NCBI GenBank assembly: GCA_004194705.1
Contig: SADC01000886.1
Coordinates: 62,001 to 126,000 of the forward strand
DNA length: 64,000 nucleotides
Direction of reading: 5' to 3'
From: Ditylenchus dipsaci
Lineage: Eukaryota > Nematoda > Chromadorea > Rhabditida > Anguinidae
A program made the position numbers and the translations under genes. Shown here in pieces: positions 45,801 through 54,158 of this stretch. The notes under the pieces are model-generated. The model saw only the letters and a list, made by a program, of their open reading frames with translations, did not search any database and was not told the origin of the DNA. Positions within the stretch are counted from its first letter, which is position 1. Each line of letters starts with the position of its first letter.

Positions 45801-48800
45801 GAGGCTTGGCCTCAATTTCAAAACAATTTTAAAAAATATAAAAAATAATGAAAATACATAGAAAATACAAAAGGCGCGAATTAAAAAATGTATCAACTTT
45901 CCCTCAGCCGAATCTACCGCCCCCCCATTCAACCAACCTTGCAAATGGTAGTACTGTTGTAGTCAGTGTTCGCACTAAACCAGGAAGACAGACTGGACGA
46001 CAGTGTTTTGCTGATCAACAAGAAGAGTATGGGCAGCGCCGACAAAATACCATTTTTGGTGGGTGCGAACTCGAGCACATCTCTCATGTAGTTGGGCAAA
46101 AACTGGAGCATGATGACCAGGGGATATTCATGGCAGATGAGGGAGAAAACAGACACCCACAGTGGGGTGGATTTTAGGAGGTTTCGCCAAGGAATTTTCT
46201 GGCTTCAGTCCGTTTTCCAATGCTCTCGCAAGCTATTCTGAAAATATTCGGGGTTTTTCAATAAAAACTTTTCAGCCGGTATGTTTTCTTGGAGACTGGC
46301 TAGTTTGCCCTAAGACTTTTGCCCTAATTTGCAGTTTTGGGTCAGAACTTGGTTCCACTCTTGTTCCGAAAATTTTTACTTGTGTTTAAAATACCTACTT
46401 TTTGAGAACCCTTAGTAACCAAAAAATGGGTGGTATTCTGTACAATATGTTTCCATTTTTCCCCTTGGCTCTCATGATATACCTTTTTATTGCCCTTATC
46501 GCTTTTGAATGATGCTTTTGAAAGAAACTATTTATGAAGCCCCCAATTTTCATCCGTTAAATATTTTTGATAATTCATACTGAGCAATTGGCCAAATAAT
46601 CTCATATATATGCACAAATTAAATTCACACCTACCTACTTTCAATAAACAGCCTCTCGCGATTGCTGATACAATACTGTTTGGCAGGTTTGTCGGCACCC
46701 ATCGGAATCCAAAAGATGACTACCAAACCACTTATCAATCCAGATAAATAAAATATAGCAGGCCAGCCCCCCTGGATGTCTGTTCTGGTGCATAGATATC
46801 CGGCGGTGGGCAGAATGAATAAAGTGCCTGCAAGGAATTTCGTCATTAGTCTGCTTCAGGACCAAACCTTAGCCAAATAACTTACCAATTTGCCGTCCTC
46901 CAGTGATTATGCCTACAGCGGCTGCCCGTTCAGTGTGGGGGAACCATCTGAATGTAATAGTTGAGCGTCAGTTGTGTATCAAAATTGGGTCAACGTTTCA
47001 TGTCACAGTATTCTGGAACTACTTTTTGTTCGAATTACTTCAGCCTTAGGCTTAGGGGCACGCCAGCGTATTTTAGTACGGACTAATAAATGCCTTACCA
47101 CTTTTTCCAGGGTAATCTGAGACTGGGAGTCCCAGTCTGGGACTAATATTTGGGTGCTTTTTACGAGGTTTTATAAAAAAAGAGATTTAGGAACAAATAG
47201 GACAAAAGGTACATAACGTTAACGCACCGTTTTGTTTACTGGGCCATACGGCATTAAGAAACTCTGGTGTGCATACATTTTTATGCATCCAGAGTCAATT
47301 TAGAGTGATTTGTGTCTAAAGTATGTGGGTGTGCGCATATCTAACTCTCAAGCCCCCTGCGCCTTCTTCAGAGCACAGGGGGCTTGGAGCTCCAAGCCCA
47401 CATAACTGACTCTGGATGCATGAATAAACATACATAGCAGAGTATATTTATGCGGTAAGCCCCAGTATTCAAAACTATGTTCAACATCTTTATTTTTTTG
47501 CCAGTGGACCCCTAAAATGCCCCTAAAGTGGTCTTTTAAAGTGGCCCTATTTTGTCCCTTCCCTCTCTATACAGCCGTATGATTCTTTTAAGATGGGATT
47601 TTTTACCTTAAAAATATAAAATATATGATTAAAATTAGCTATATACCGTATTTTCTCTAATTGCCCCCCGGGCGGTAATTAGAAGCATGCAATTTTTTTA
47701 AACTTCAAGTGGTTTAAAACTCGTGTTTTTACCGGGTGGTTCAAAAGTTCCCGTCTTTTTTTTGAGCCAATTATTTTGAATAAAATTTTTTTGAATTTTT
47801 TTTTGAAAGACATAGGTAGTAGCTCAAACCTTCCTCTTTCAGATGGCGTTTTTAGTTTTTGCGTTGGCGAAAATTTTGATGCAAATTTTTAAAAGAAAGA
47901 ACACTCCCAAAAATAAAAATTTGCAGAACATTTAAAAAATTTCAAGTGCTGAAAACAAAAAAGAACATGCTTGATATATGCAAACAGTTTTATCAATATT
48001 TATTCTTCAAATATACAGATTTGTAGCTTTCTCTTCCTTTTTAAAAGGGATGTTCACTTTCCCTTTGTGTCCATATTTTTATTTGAAAGTTAAACGAAGA
48101 AGCAAGGATATCAAATGTTGTCTGTGAATCATCCATTTGAGTTATTTTCTTTTCTTTGTTGCTGTTTATCATTTAATTTTTTTTTATGGATTCACAAAGC
48201 TTTTTCTTCTACTACTAAGGCAACACAAATATAAATACACGGGATATGAATATGATATGAGAATGATAAATAAAAAATTATTCTCCAAAATGACCTTCTT
48301 TAGCTGCAATGCATTTGCGCAATCGTTTGGAAAATATGGACACAAAGGGAAAGTGAACATCCCTTTTTAAAAAGGGAAGATAAAGCTTCAAATCTGTATA
48401 TTTGGAGAATAAATATTGATAAAACTGTTTGCATATATCAAGCATGTTCTTTTTTGTTTTCAGCACTTAAATTTTTTTAAAATTTTTTTTTAAACAAGTT
48501 TTTTTTGGGTGTGTTCTTTCTTTTTAAAAAATTTGCATCAAAATTTCGCCAACGCAAAAACTAAAAACGCCATCTGAAAGAGGAAGGTTTGAGCTACTAC
48601 CCTATGTCTTTCAAAAAAAATTTCAAAAATTTTTTATTCAAAATAATTGGCTCAAAAAAGGACGGGAACTTTTGAACCGCCCGGTATTTACTGTTTGAGC
48701 TGTGTAAAAAGGGGCAATACTTTTTTTTGCCGCAAATATACTTTTTTTTGCCGCAAATATACTTTTTTTTGCCGCAAATATACTTTTTTTTGCCGCAAAT

Positions 48801-51188
48801 CTGCTTTTGCCGCAAATATACTTTTTTTTGCCGCAAATTTACTTTTTTTTGCCGCAAATATACTTTTTTTTGCCGCAAATCTGCTTTTTGCCGCAAATAT
48901 ACTTTTTCTGCCGCAAATATACTTTTTTCTGCCGCAAATTTACTCTTTTTTGCCGCAAATTAATATTTCTGCCGCAAATATAGATTTTACAGTTGCCAGA
49001 TGCCTTTACTTTAAGTCTGTCTTTTTTTAGGAATATGGGTAAAAGCTTGGGTTTTTCACTGGTCTTTAGCCAATATACACACTTTTACAGTTTATTTTCA
49101 GGTAGATGTCGCAGACTTCACTGGAAGGACTTTCAAAGCTTTATATTTGTGATTTTAGGTTAGCTAGAAAGGTAAATTTTGATTTTCACACGTATAGAAA
49201 TGCGACTTCATGCGGCTGGACAAGTTCATGAACTAGTGTAACGTCACGTCAATTTTTTTTTGAATATGTGTCAACAGTTGATTTTGTCGGGCTGTATGTT
49301 GTCGAAATGCGACTCTCTATGTGCCTTCGTGCTCCACCCCCAGACAGTATGGCTAGGCCGTTGTAACATAACTGTCGGGGCACGTTAACTTCAAGAGGCT
49401 GCCTAGCGAGAGTTAGGCTCTTCTCAGATTTACTTCACTCATTTTTAGGTCTTATCATAATCTTACAGATTATTATCTACAGGTGTCTGCAACCAACCAA
49501 AAATCAATGGATCAAGTTCAGCTTTGAGTTCGCTTGAGTTCAATTTTCAAGAAAATCTGAAATGAGTGAAGTAAATCTGAGAAGAGCCTAACTCTCGCTA
49601 GGCAGCCTCTTGAAGTTAACGTGCCCCGACAGTTATGTTACAACGGCCTAGCCATACTGTCTGGGGGGTGGAGCACGAAGGCACATAGAGAGTCGCATTT
49701 CGACAACATACAGCCCGACAAAATCAACTGTTGACACATATTCAAAAAAAATTGACGTGACGTTACACTAGTTCATGAACTTGTCCAGCCGCATGAAGTC
49801 GCATTTCTATACGTGTGAAAAATCAAATTTACCTTTCTAGCTAACCTAAAATCACAAATATAAAGCTTTGAAAGTCCTTCCAGTGAAGTCTGCGACATCT
49901 ACCTGAAAATAAGCTGTAAAAGGTGTGTATATTGGCTAAAGACCAGTGAAAAACCCAAGCTTTTACCCATATTCCTAAAAAAAGACAGACTTAAAGTAAA
50001 GGCATCTGGCAACTGTAAAATCTATATTTGCGGCAGAAATATTAAATTTGCGGCAAAAAAGAGTACATTTGCGTCAGAAAAAAATATATTTGCGGCAAAA
50101 AAAAGTATATTTGCGGCAAAAGCAGATTTGCGGCAAAAAAAAAAGTATATTTGCGGCAAAAAAAAGTATATTTGCGGCAAAAAAAAGTATTGCCCTGTAA
50201 AAAGGGCCTGTTAGATTTTTGAAATCCCTCGCATGCAGTTTTTAGACAGCTCGAACAGTAAATGAAAACAGGATTTCCAGACCACTTAAGTAAGGGGGGT
50301 GGCAATTAGAGGGGGGTGCGTCAATTAGAGGAAATACGGTATGTGTCTAAAATTACTGGGTGGGGCATACAGCAGAAGCTGTTATTGGTTTGAGCTATTA
50401 TTGCGACAGCGCCGCCAAATTTTCAAATTTATCGAAACTCAAAACCTTGTAGAGCGATTTGAAAAGCCATGAGCCGCGTTTCTCTATACCTGGTGATAAG
50501 CGAGTTGACGGCAGGCGAGAGCAGAGCATCAGAAGCACCAATAGCCAACCTGCCCAGCACTGCATACCAAAAGCTGTTGGCAGCAAATAGAGGTAGGGTC
50601 ATGTTGCCAAGGAAGCAGAGCAGAAGACTAGCACCTACCATCCATTTGCCGTTTATTCTAAAAATAAATAAACTTGTGGAATACGGGGGTCGACTATTCA
50701 CCTGTCAGCATATAAGCCAGTGACAAGCATCAATAGGGAACCAGCATTTTGAGCAGCTAGCACAAGGCCTTCCTGAAAAATTACTAGGCTTAAATCAAAA
50801 TCTCCATTCAAAAGACTGAATTTCCCCTTAAAAATTTAACTTTTCAGACCACGATCAACCACACACCTGATCGGAGTGCCACTCCAGATCACCAGTGTAC
50901 CCATGAATAGGGCATTTTATCATGCAGATGAGTGCCACAGCTATGTTGGAGGAACTGATGGAAATGGTGATGTAGCAGCAACACAACAGTACGGCTAGTA
51001 ATAGGCGCATCGATGGAAATAGTACTGAACCAACTGATTTAGGCGTTCTATAGGCACGGGCATGTTTAGTGGCGGTGGAGGGGCAGCACTTCTCAATCTC
51101 TTCCAATGAAGCTGCCGATGAGCAGGAGGATGAGGAAAGCGAGTAAAACAATCGGTTTGAGCCATTCCACTTTTCAGGAGACTTGCAA
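30887..51188 (-). CDS. SLC17-family (sialin/VGLUT-like) transporter
   Basis: Ten exons were traced on minus: 50867-51188, 50702-50772, 50490-50657, 46886-46947, 46628-46827, 45938-46202, 45549-45664, 45396-45479, 31109-31225 and 30887-31027. Landmarks in order are the first membrane segment [43 protein letters not shown], the SLC17 motif [36 protein letters not shown] and [18 protein letters not shown]. After these come [40 protein letters not shown] and [13 protein letters not shown]. The first five junctions join in perfect phase. SLC17 members move organic anions across lysosomal, vesicular or plasma membranes. Exons at 45.5 and 31.1 kb need one-base frame repairs. The start codon and any 5' exon lie above 51.19 kb and were not found. 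Confidence 0.8.
31562..33336. mobile_element. TTAA-flanked element with tRNA-like tips
   Basis: TTAA at 31558-31561 and 33337-33340 flanks inverted ends AGGGAGGGGGAACTTCC continuing through TATACGCATCG. Just inside the right end, on minus, a good box B (GGTTCGATTCC, complement of 33286-33296) is present; the left one is decayed. Inside, a second inverted pair (31965-32060 and about 33070-33135, CGCGCCTTTT / AAAAGGCGCG) encloses GYPP-like units. The whole element lies in the long SLC17 intron. Confidence 0.65.
32539..32985 (+). repeat. GYPP exon-like units, second cluster
   Basis: After TTACCCAG at 32531-32538 the sequence encodes [15 protein letters not shown]. Another block starts after TTTTTAG at 32934 ([13 protein letters not shown]). 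Both resemble the units at 27586-29120. Confidence 0.4.
33570..34280. repeat. Family D fragment and family G foldback
   Basis: At 33570-33700 a family D fragment has the TCACCGGATTCACATTCAGC core. At 33770-33905 ACCCGCC/CCACC words form one arm of a foldback whose inverse lies at 36055-36105. At 33975-34280 family G forms a hairpin with arms carrying GGCTGAATCGCTCAGAATTC and its inverse. Confidence 0.5.
34284..34540. mobile_element. TA-flanked MITE family F, uninterrupted copy
   Basis: The ends CCGTATTTCCTATAATTG and the inverse CAATTAGAGGAAATACGG lie between TA at 34282-34283 and 34541-34542. This copy is whole. It serves as the empty-site reference for the mariner and foldback insertions in the copy at 47646-50339. 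Confidence 0.75.
34548..35983 (-). mobile_element. Merlin-type (IS1016/ISXO2-like) transposon
   Basis: Long inverted ends of about 45 bp, starting GGTTCTTTCCCGTTATCCCG, lie at 34548-34592 and 35939-35983. The transposase gene fills the inside on minus. Flanks are A/T-rich (GTAATTTT and AATATTTT) and do not give a clean duplication. Animal Merlin elements are relatives of the bacterial IS1016/IS1595 group. Confidence 0.75.
34662..35888 (-). pseudogene. Merlin transposase (DDE_Tnp_ISXO2 type)
   Basis: From the N-terminus: [19 protein letters not shown] and [10 protein letters not shown], then a zinc-ribbon-like [11 protein letters not shown] frame change leads to [17 protein letters not shown]. 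The catalytic core follows: [20 protein letters not shown] (first Asp, with DES), [28 protein letters not shown] (second Asp), then [17 protein letters not shown] and DERMW with the acidic third residue, ending [14 protein letters not shown]. The motif order matches the IS1595/ISXO2 transposase. Two or three short introns or frame changes break the reading, so activity is doubtful. Confidence 0.75.
36725..37075. repeat. Near-perfect palindrome of GTACAC / GTGTAC words
   Basis: The arms run 36725-36895 and about 36903-37075, with a loop of only a few bases. Words such as CGTACACGTACCCGTACACC repeat on both arms. Long open frames in both directions here are by-products of the palindrome. Confidence 0.75.
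37190..37502 (-). mobile_element. TTAA-type element with tRNA-like core
   Basis: Inverted ends AGGGGCATGCTCGTCGCC are flanked by TTAT (37186-37189) and TTAA (37503-37506). On minus the core has box A GGCTCAGTGGC (complement of 37348-37358) and box B GGTTCGATTCC (complement of 37305-37315), both near consensus. T-runs follow at 37287-37290 and 37275-37279. Inner arms carry AGGCGGGTACCAGTGAAATT. Relatives lie at 23574 and 44371. Confidence 0.7.
37740..39122. mobile_element. Tc1/mariner-type element with internal palindrome
   Basis: Inverted ends AGTGGCGGAAAAAAGTTACC and the matching CAGTGGCGG inverse carry arms of about 110 bp that include CTCGAAAAACGTTTTGCAGA. TA lies at the right edge. A second palindrome (38390-38760, arms with CGTTGACCGTTTTTTTAGAA) lies inside. 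The frame at 37895-38224 has no recognised domain. Confidence 0.6.
39270..39640. repeat. End fragment of element A
   Basis: This is a third copy of the end sequence found at 112-400 (GGAGATAACTTCATATTCG, CTCGACCCGG). It is followed at 39718 by the left end of a TA-type element whose right end is at about 41617. Confidence 0.55.
40049..41178 (+). mobile_element. hAT element retaining the transposase C-terminus
   Basis: The ends TAGAGACCGTG and its inverse are flanked by the exact 8-bp duplication ATGAAAAC (40041-40048, 41179-41186). Sub-terminal zones on both sides repeat CATCGTAACGATGTATCG words. The only coding part is the dimerisation region (40390-40886), so this is an internal-deletion derivative. 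Confidence 0.88.
40390..40886 (+). pseudogene. hAT transposase C-terminal dimerisation domain, two exons
   Basis: Exon 40390-40630 begins after TTTTTTAG and ends EADPLQYWK at a GTAAAT donor. Exon 40686-40886 starts after TTATTAG with [20 protein letters not shown] and runs through [20 protein letters not shown] to [15 protein letters not shown] and a stop. The pattern P-L-x-Y-W, YLS-x-x-AT, LFS-x-A, R-x-x-L-x-P, FL-x-x-N is the hAT dimerisation domain. The catalytic part is missing. Frame and splice sites are intact over this piece. Confidence 0.8.
41844..42240 (+). repeat. GYPP exon-like units, third cluster
   Basis: Three blocks start after CGACAG (41844), TTTCAG (42012) and TTTTAG (42165). 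The second encodes [12 protein letters not shown]. Spacers share AAATCGCGATTTCGGTTCT-type sequence with the spacers at 27.6-29.1 kb. All are decayed. Confidence 0.45.
42667..43030. other. Intergenic (SLC17 intron), no gene seen
   Basis: AT-rich sequence between two hAT elements. Nothing was recognised. Confidence 0.4.
43031..43584. mobile_element. hAT-type MITE with GGGATT/AATCCC arrays
   Basis: The ends TATACTTGGGCGT and inverse are flanked by GCTGTAAC (43023-43030) and ACTGTAAC (43585-43592), an 8-bp duplication with one mismatch. Both arms repeat AATCCCAAAATTT words (43045-43200 and 43425-43565). Confidence 0.7.
43585..44370. other. SLC17 intron sequence, no gene seen
   Basis: It contains repeats of GTCGAAGTCGTGGTCGA near 43635-43715. 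A related inverse stretch lies at about 45080-45115. Otherwise it is AT-rich. Confidence 0.4.
44371..44673 (+). mobile_element. TTAA-flanked element carrying a tRNA-like gene
   Basis: Exact TTAA duplications (44367-44370 and 44674-44677) flank inverted ends AGGGGCATACCAGCGCG. Arms of about 60 bp include GCAAAAGGCGGGGA. The centre holds the tRNA-like unit at 44501-44573. Its outer arm word CATATTCAAACGAGAATTA is shared with 37190-37502, so this is a sister family. Confidence 0.8.
44501..44573 (+). ncRNA. tRNA-like Pol III unit, 73 nt
   Basis: The ends CAGTGT (44501-44506) and ACACTG (44568-44573) pair perfectly, at tRNA spacing. Box A TAGCTCAGTGG (44515-44525) matches consensus exactly, box B is GAGTTCGATTCC (44555-44566), and a T5 terminator follows at 44582-44586. 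The D and T stems are imperfect and no sound anticodon arm folds. It is probably a transcribed tRNA-derived RNA, not a working tRNA. Confidence 0.6.
47255..47465. repeat. Hairpin repeat family H, copy 4
   Basis: It has the same CTCTGG-GCATACATTTTTATGC hairpin, TGTGTCTAAAGTATGTGGG and GC-rich centre as the three copies at 523-3525. It lies in an SLC17 intron. Confidence 0.55.
47732..48684. mobile_element. Mariner-type palindromic element with transposase remnant
   Basis: The ends CCGGGTGGTTCAAAAGTTCC and near-inverse lie between TA at 47730-47731 and 48685-48686. Arms of about 350 bp are inverted copies. The centre on minus (48278-48360) encodes [20 protein letters not shown], resembling the C-terminus of mariner transposases. 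The family F copy at 34284-34540 shows the empty site with a single TA. Confidence 0.8.
48712..50195. mobile_element. Long foldback with GCCGCAAATATAC tandem arms
   Basis: The inverted arms (48712-about 49442 and about 49555-50195) are near-identical over the stretch containing CTAACTCTCGCTAGGCAGCC. Their outer ends are tandem arrays of about 21 bp (TTTTTTGCCGCAAATATAC): about 14 units on the left, fewer on the right. A 9-bp duplication TGTAAAAAG flanks it (48703-48711, 50196-50204). That size fits MULE-related foldbacks such as Drosophila FB. There is no coding content. Confidence 0.8.
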
Positions 51189-51249
51189 CTGAAAACGAGA
51201 AATTAAAGCTTTTATTTTAAAGTCCTAGTACTCAAAAGGGTTTAAACTA

Positions 51250-51615
51250 CAGGGTGGTCCAAGAAATTCCCTGGATTTGAAATGGTCATAACTTTTTTTC
51301 TAGGGCGTTTTTCGAGTTTCTGTAAACGCCAAAATGTTTATCTTGACGGGGATTTTTGTTTTTCGGATAAAAAATTTTTCGAAAATTTTGACTTTTTTGC
51401 CTTGGTCCCCCTATGGTCCAAAATAATCAATCTTGTCATCTTTTTGGACCAAAGGGGGACCAAGGCAAAAAAGTCAAAATTTTCGAAAAAAATTTTTTCC
51501 GAAAAACAAGAATCCCCGTCAAGATAAACATTTTGGCGTTTACAGAAATTCGAAAAACGCCCTAGAAAAAAAGTTATGACCATTTCAAATCCAGGGAATT
51601 TCTTGGACCACCCTG
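51250..51615. mobile_element. Tc1/mariner-type palindromic MITE
   Basis: The ends CAGGGTGGTCCAAGAAATTC and inverse lie between TA at 51248-51249 and 51616-51617. Arms of about 170 bp are nearly perfect inverses, so the element folds on itself almost fully. Confidence 0.85.
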
Positions 51616-51784
51616 TATGTGGGTGTGAGAAATAAGAATAAAAAACAGCTGTTTTTATCATAAAAAGTGTAGATCACATGAAAATTTTATGTCAATTATT
51701 ATTAAGAGAAGCCGGAAGATAGAAAAATAAAGCAGAACATACAATTTTACAATATCTTAGTGTTTTATATTGTGTGAATCATGT

Positions 51785-51856
51785 GGTCTTATGGTGTAAT
51801 GGTTAGCACTCGGGACTCTGAATCCCGCGATCTGAGTTCAAATCTCAGTAAGACCT
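51785..51856 (+). tRNA. tRNA-Gln (anticodon CTG)
   Basis: This is a complete 72-nt cloverleaf. The acceptor GGTCTTA pairs with TAAGACC, the D stem is GTGT/GCAC, the anticodon stem CGGGA/TCCCG with loop CTCTGAA, and the T stem CTGAG/CTCAG with loop TTCAAAT. The anticodon CTG reads CAG (glutamine). There is no intron, and a T5 terminator follows at 51863-51867. It closely resembles animal tRNA-Gln genes and appears functional. Confidence 0.95.
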
Positions 51857-51867
51857 AGACACTTTTT
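51857..51867 (+). terminator. Pol III terminator of tRNA-Gln
   Basis: A T5 run at 51863-51867 lies seven bases after the tRNA end. Confidence 0.75.
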
Positions 51868-52004
51868 GCATTCTTTAATTATGACCAGTGACCAAAATGC
51901 ATAACCATAAGAAGGTATTTTTTTTTGTAATTTTCATTTAAAATAAAAAAGAAACGAGAATTTATCTTTTTTTACTAAATTCTCAGGTACGTGACACGTT
52001 GATG

Positions 52005-52815
52005 TTGCCGGGACGTTTTGATGCCGGGACATTTTGATGCCGGCCGTTTTGATGCCGGGACGTTTTGATGCCGGGACATTTTGATGTCGGGAAATCTCGA
52101 TGCCGCATCGTCCTACCATTTTATATATTCACCTTGAAAACTGGAAAAGGCGAGACTGTGCACTAAACGGCCAATGGTTGGCCGCTTCGCGTCCAAGACC
52201 AGTATACTCCACATTGCAAGGGATAAAAGTAAAAAGAATCGGTGTTTGGGTGGTCTTGGGCATGGCTTAAAAAATAAAAAGTAAACCTAAGATCGGGATT
52301 TCGGTATTTTGAAACCAAATTACCCACACGATTTTAGATACGGTAGCATGATTTGTTTTTTATTTAAATGAATTTTATTTTTAAAGCTATATACCAGACT
52401 AGGTGGTAGCCACCTAAGATTTTGGGATTCGGGTAGCAAAAATTTGTATTTTAGACTTAAAAAGCTGATTTGGCAGACAATTTTACGTATGAACAGATCA
52501 TTTGTTTTTCAATTTGACTAACATTTGTATTTCAGGCTTTCCATATGGATATCCACCTGATAAGGGGTACCCACCCAGGTACCGGCCTGTAGGGTGGGAA
52601 AAAGGGCCCGGGCGGTACCCACACCTATTTCAGTGTGCGGCTAGGTGAGCTGCCGTATTTCCTGTAATAGGGTGGCCGGCCGTCCTATCACTTTCGTATG
52701 GAAGGAAGAATTCGGTGCGGCATCAAAATTTCCGGCTTCAAAATGACCGGCATCAAGATGTCTCGGCATCAACGTCCCCGGGATCAAAACGGCGCGGCAT
52801 CAAAATGGGCGTGTC
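52005..52815. mobile_element. Foldback with GATGCCGGGACATTTT arms
   Basis: The left arm (52005-52115) repeats TTTTGATGCCGGGAC about five times. The right arm (about 52705-52815) repeats the inverse GGCATCAAAAT. The loop contains GYPP exon-like units, the clearest starting after TTTCAG at 52536 (FPYGYPPDKGYPPRYRPVGW). Confidence 0.65.
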
Positions 52816-53071
52816 CGGAAATTCTCATTTTCATCGTTTTCGCTTTTTTCATTTTTAAACACTGTTTCTTCACTGATTTTCACGGGTTAAACTTCTTTTG
52901 AGAAATTAATTTTTTTGGATTATGTGATATGCGTTTTTCTTGCAGCTGTTGGTTAAAAAAATGATCTTTTCGCCTTAGTAACGCAGGCTGTGACCCGTCA
53001 AGCTCGCAATATCTCCTTTTTTATGGATCTAACACAACCTTTCAAAGGACCATGGTTTTTGCACGCAGTGA

Positions 53072-53545
53072 GGAAGACAATTTGATATTTAGAGTGTTTT
53101 TCTGAAAACTTTTACAGTCAAAAATGTCGATTTTTTTTATCAAAAGTTCTAAATGTTTACAAATTGACAATCGTCCAAAAAATGGTTGCTGGTTTGATAA
53201 TATCTTTTTAAAGGACCATGTTTTTTGCGCGCAGTGACATGTGCGAAATTTGAATTGGCGGGGGACACTTCTCTTTCGTCTCAAACTTTACTCTTTGGAC
53301 TAATGTTGAACGACTCCAAAGAGTGAAGTTTGAGACGAAAGAGAAGTGTCCCCCGCCAATTCAAATTTTGCACATGCCATTGCGCGCAAAAACTATGGTC
53401 CTTTAAAAAGATATTATTAAACCAGCAACTATTTTTTGGACGATTGTCAATTTGTAAACATTTAGAACTTTTGATAAAAAAATCGACATTTTTGACTGTA
53501 AAAATTTTCAGAAAAACACTAAATTTCAAATTGTCTTCCTTAATC
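53072..53545. repeat. Near-perfect palindrome, nested MITE
   Basis: The arms meet at about 53300. Outer parts share GACAATTTGATATTTAGAGT-type sequence. An inner element (about 53211-53404) has ends of the type AAAGGACCATGTTTTTTGCG, and a relative of it lies at about 62475-62675. Confidence 0.7.
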
Positions 53546-53901
53546 CGAATTCGTTCAAATCAGGTTCAACAAGTTTTAGGGAGCTAAGATATAGCTATTT
53601 TGAGTAAATCACCTAGAAAATTTGTACCACTCGTCTACTCGTCTACTTTAGAGGATATCTCCGAAAATTATATGGTCGTCGATTTCCAACGGTTTCGAGC
53701 TCAGGAAGACATTTTGGTGCTATGGGTGAATTTATAAAAAAATTACTGTCAAAATTGCCGACTTTCGATAGAAATTTTCAAAATTTAGGTAAAAAATGGT
53801 CATGAATCGATATTTTAACTTATTTTTTTGACGTTAGTGTCGTATGCCGCAAACTACTTGGTCGTGTGTACTAAAATGTTTCCAAAGTACAGGCACTCTA
53901 C

Positions 53902-54158
53902 CTTAGATGGAATTGTGGATGTAGATCAGTGTGTTTATAGAACTCTCCCTTAGATCGGGTCACTGTAGAAGGAGTGGTAGGTGGAGATACACTGCTGGCC
54001 TCTGAACTACTATCTGAAACTAATTCGCTTTTGTTCTGCAACACAATCAGTTTGGACAGGGAGGAAGTGGAGTCCATTTTTCCCTGCTGACTCCATAGTT
54101 TGCGCTTGGCTTGAGTCGAGGTATAGGAAGAAGTAGCTGGCTGAGGTTGGATTTTCAT
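53902..54158 (-). CDS. Probable first coding exon of an unidentified gene
   Basis: It starts at the ATG ending at 54158 (MKIQPQPATSSYTSTQAKRK) and runs to an AAG/GTAGAG donor at 53902. The peptide is Ser/Thr-rich, with EASSVSPPTTPSTVTRSKGE near the end, typical of a disordered region. Codon use is less AT-rich than the surroundings. No following exon was identified downstream on minus, and no family was recognised. Confidence 0.4.

Larger units (their letters stand above)
47646..50339. mobile_element. TA-flanked MITE family F, opened by two insertions
   Basis: The ends CCGTATTTTCTCTAATTG and CAATTAGAGGAAATACGG lie between TA at 47644-47645 and 50340-50341. About 260 bp of its own sequence matches 34284-34540. 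The remainder is a mariner-type element (47732-48684) and a foldback (48712-50195). Confidence 0.75.

Noticed and set aside
48597..49030. Cys/Phe-rich repeated frames (FFCRKYT repeats)
   Set aside because: These are translations of the 21-bp foldback array; frames are open on both strands because of the repeat.
51282..51661. Paired frames with KKSKFSK motif on both strands
   Set aside because: They are translations of the two arms of a mariner-type MITE.
53042..53587. Two similar 80-codon frames, one on each strand
   Set aside because: They are mirror images produced by the palindrome at 53072-53545.
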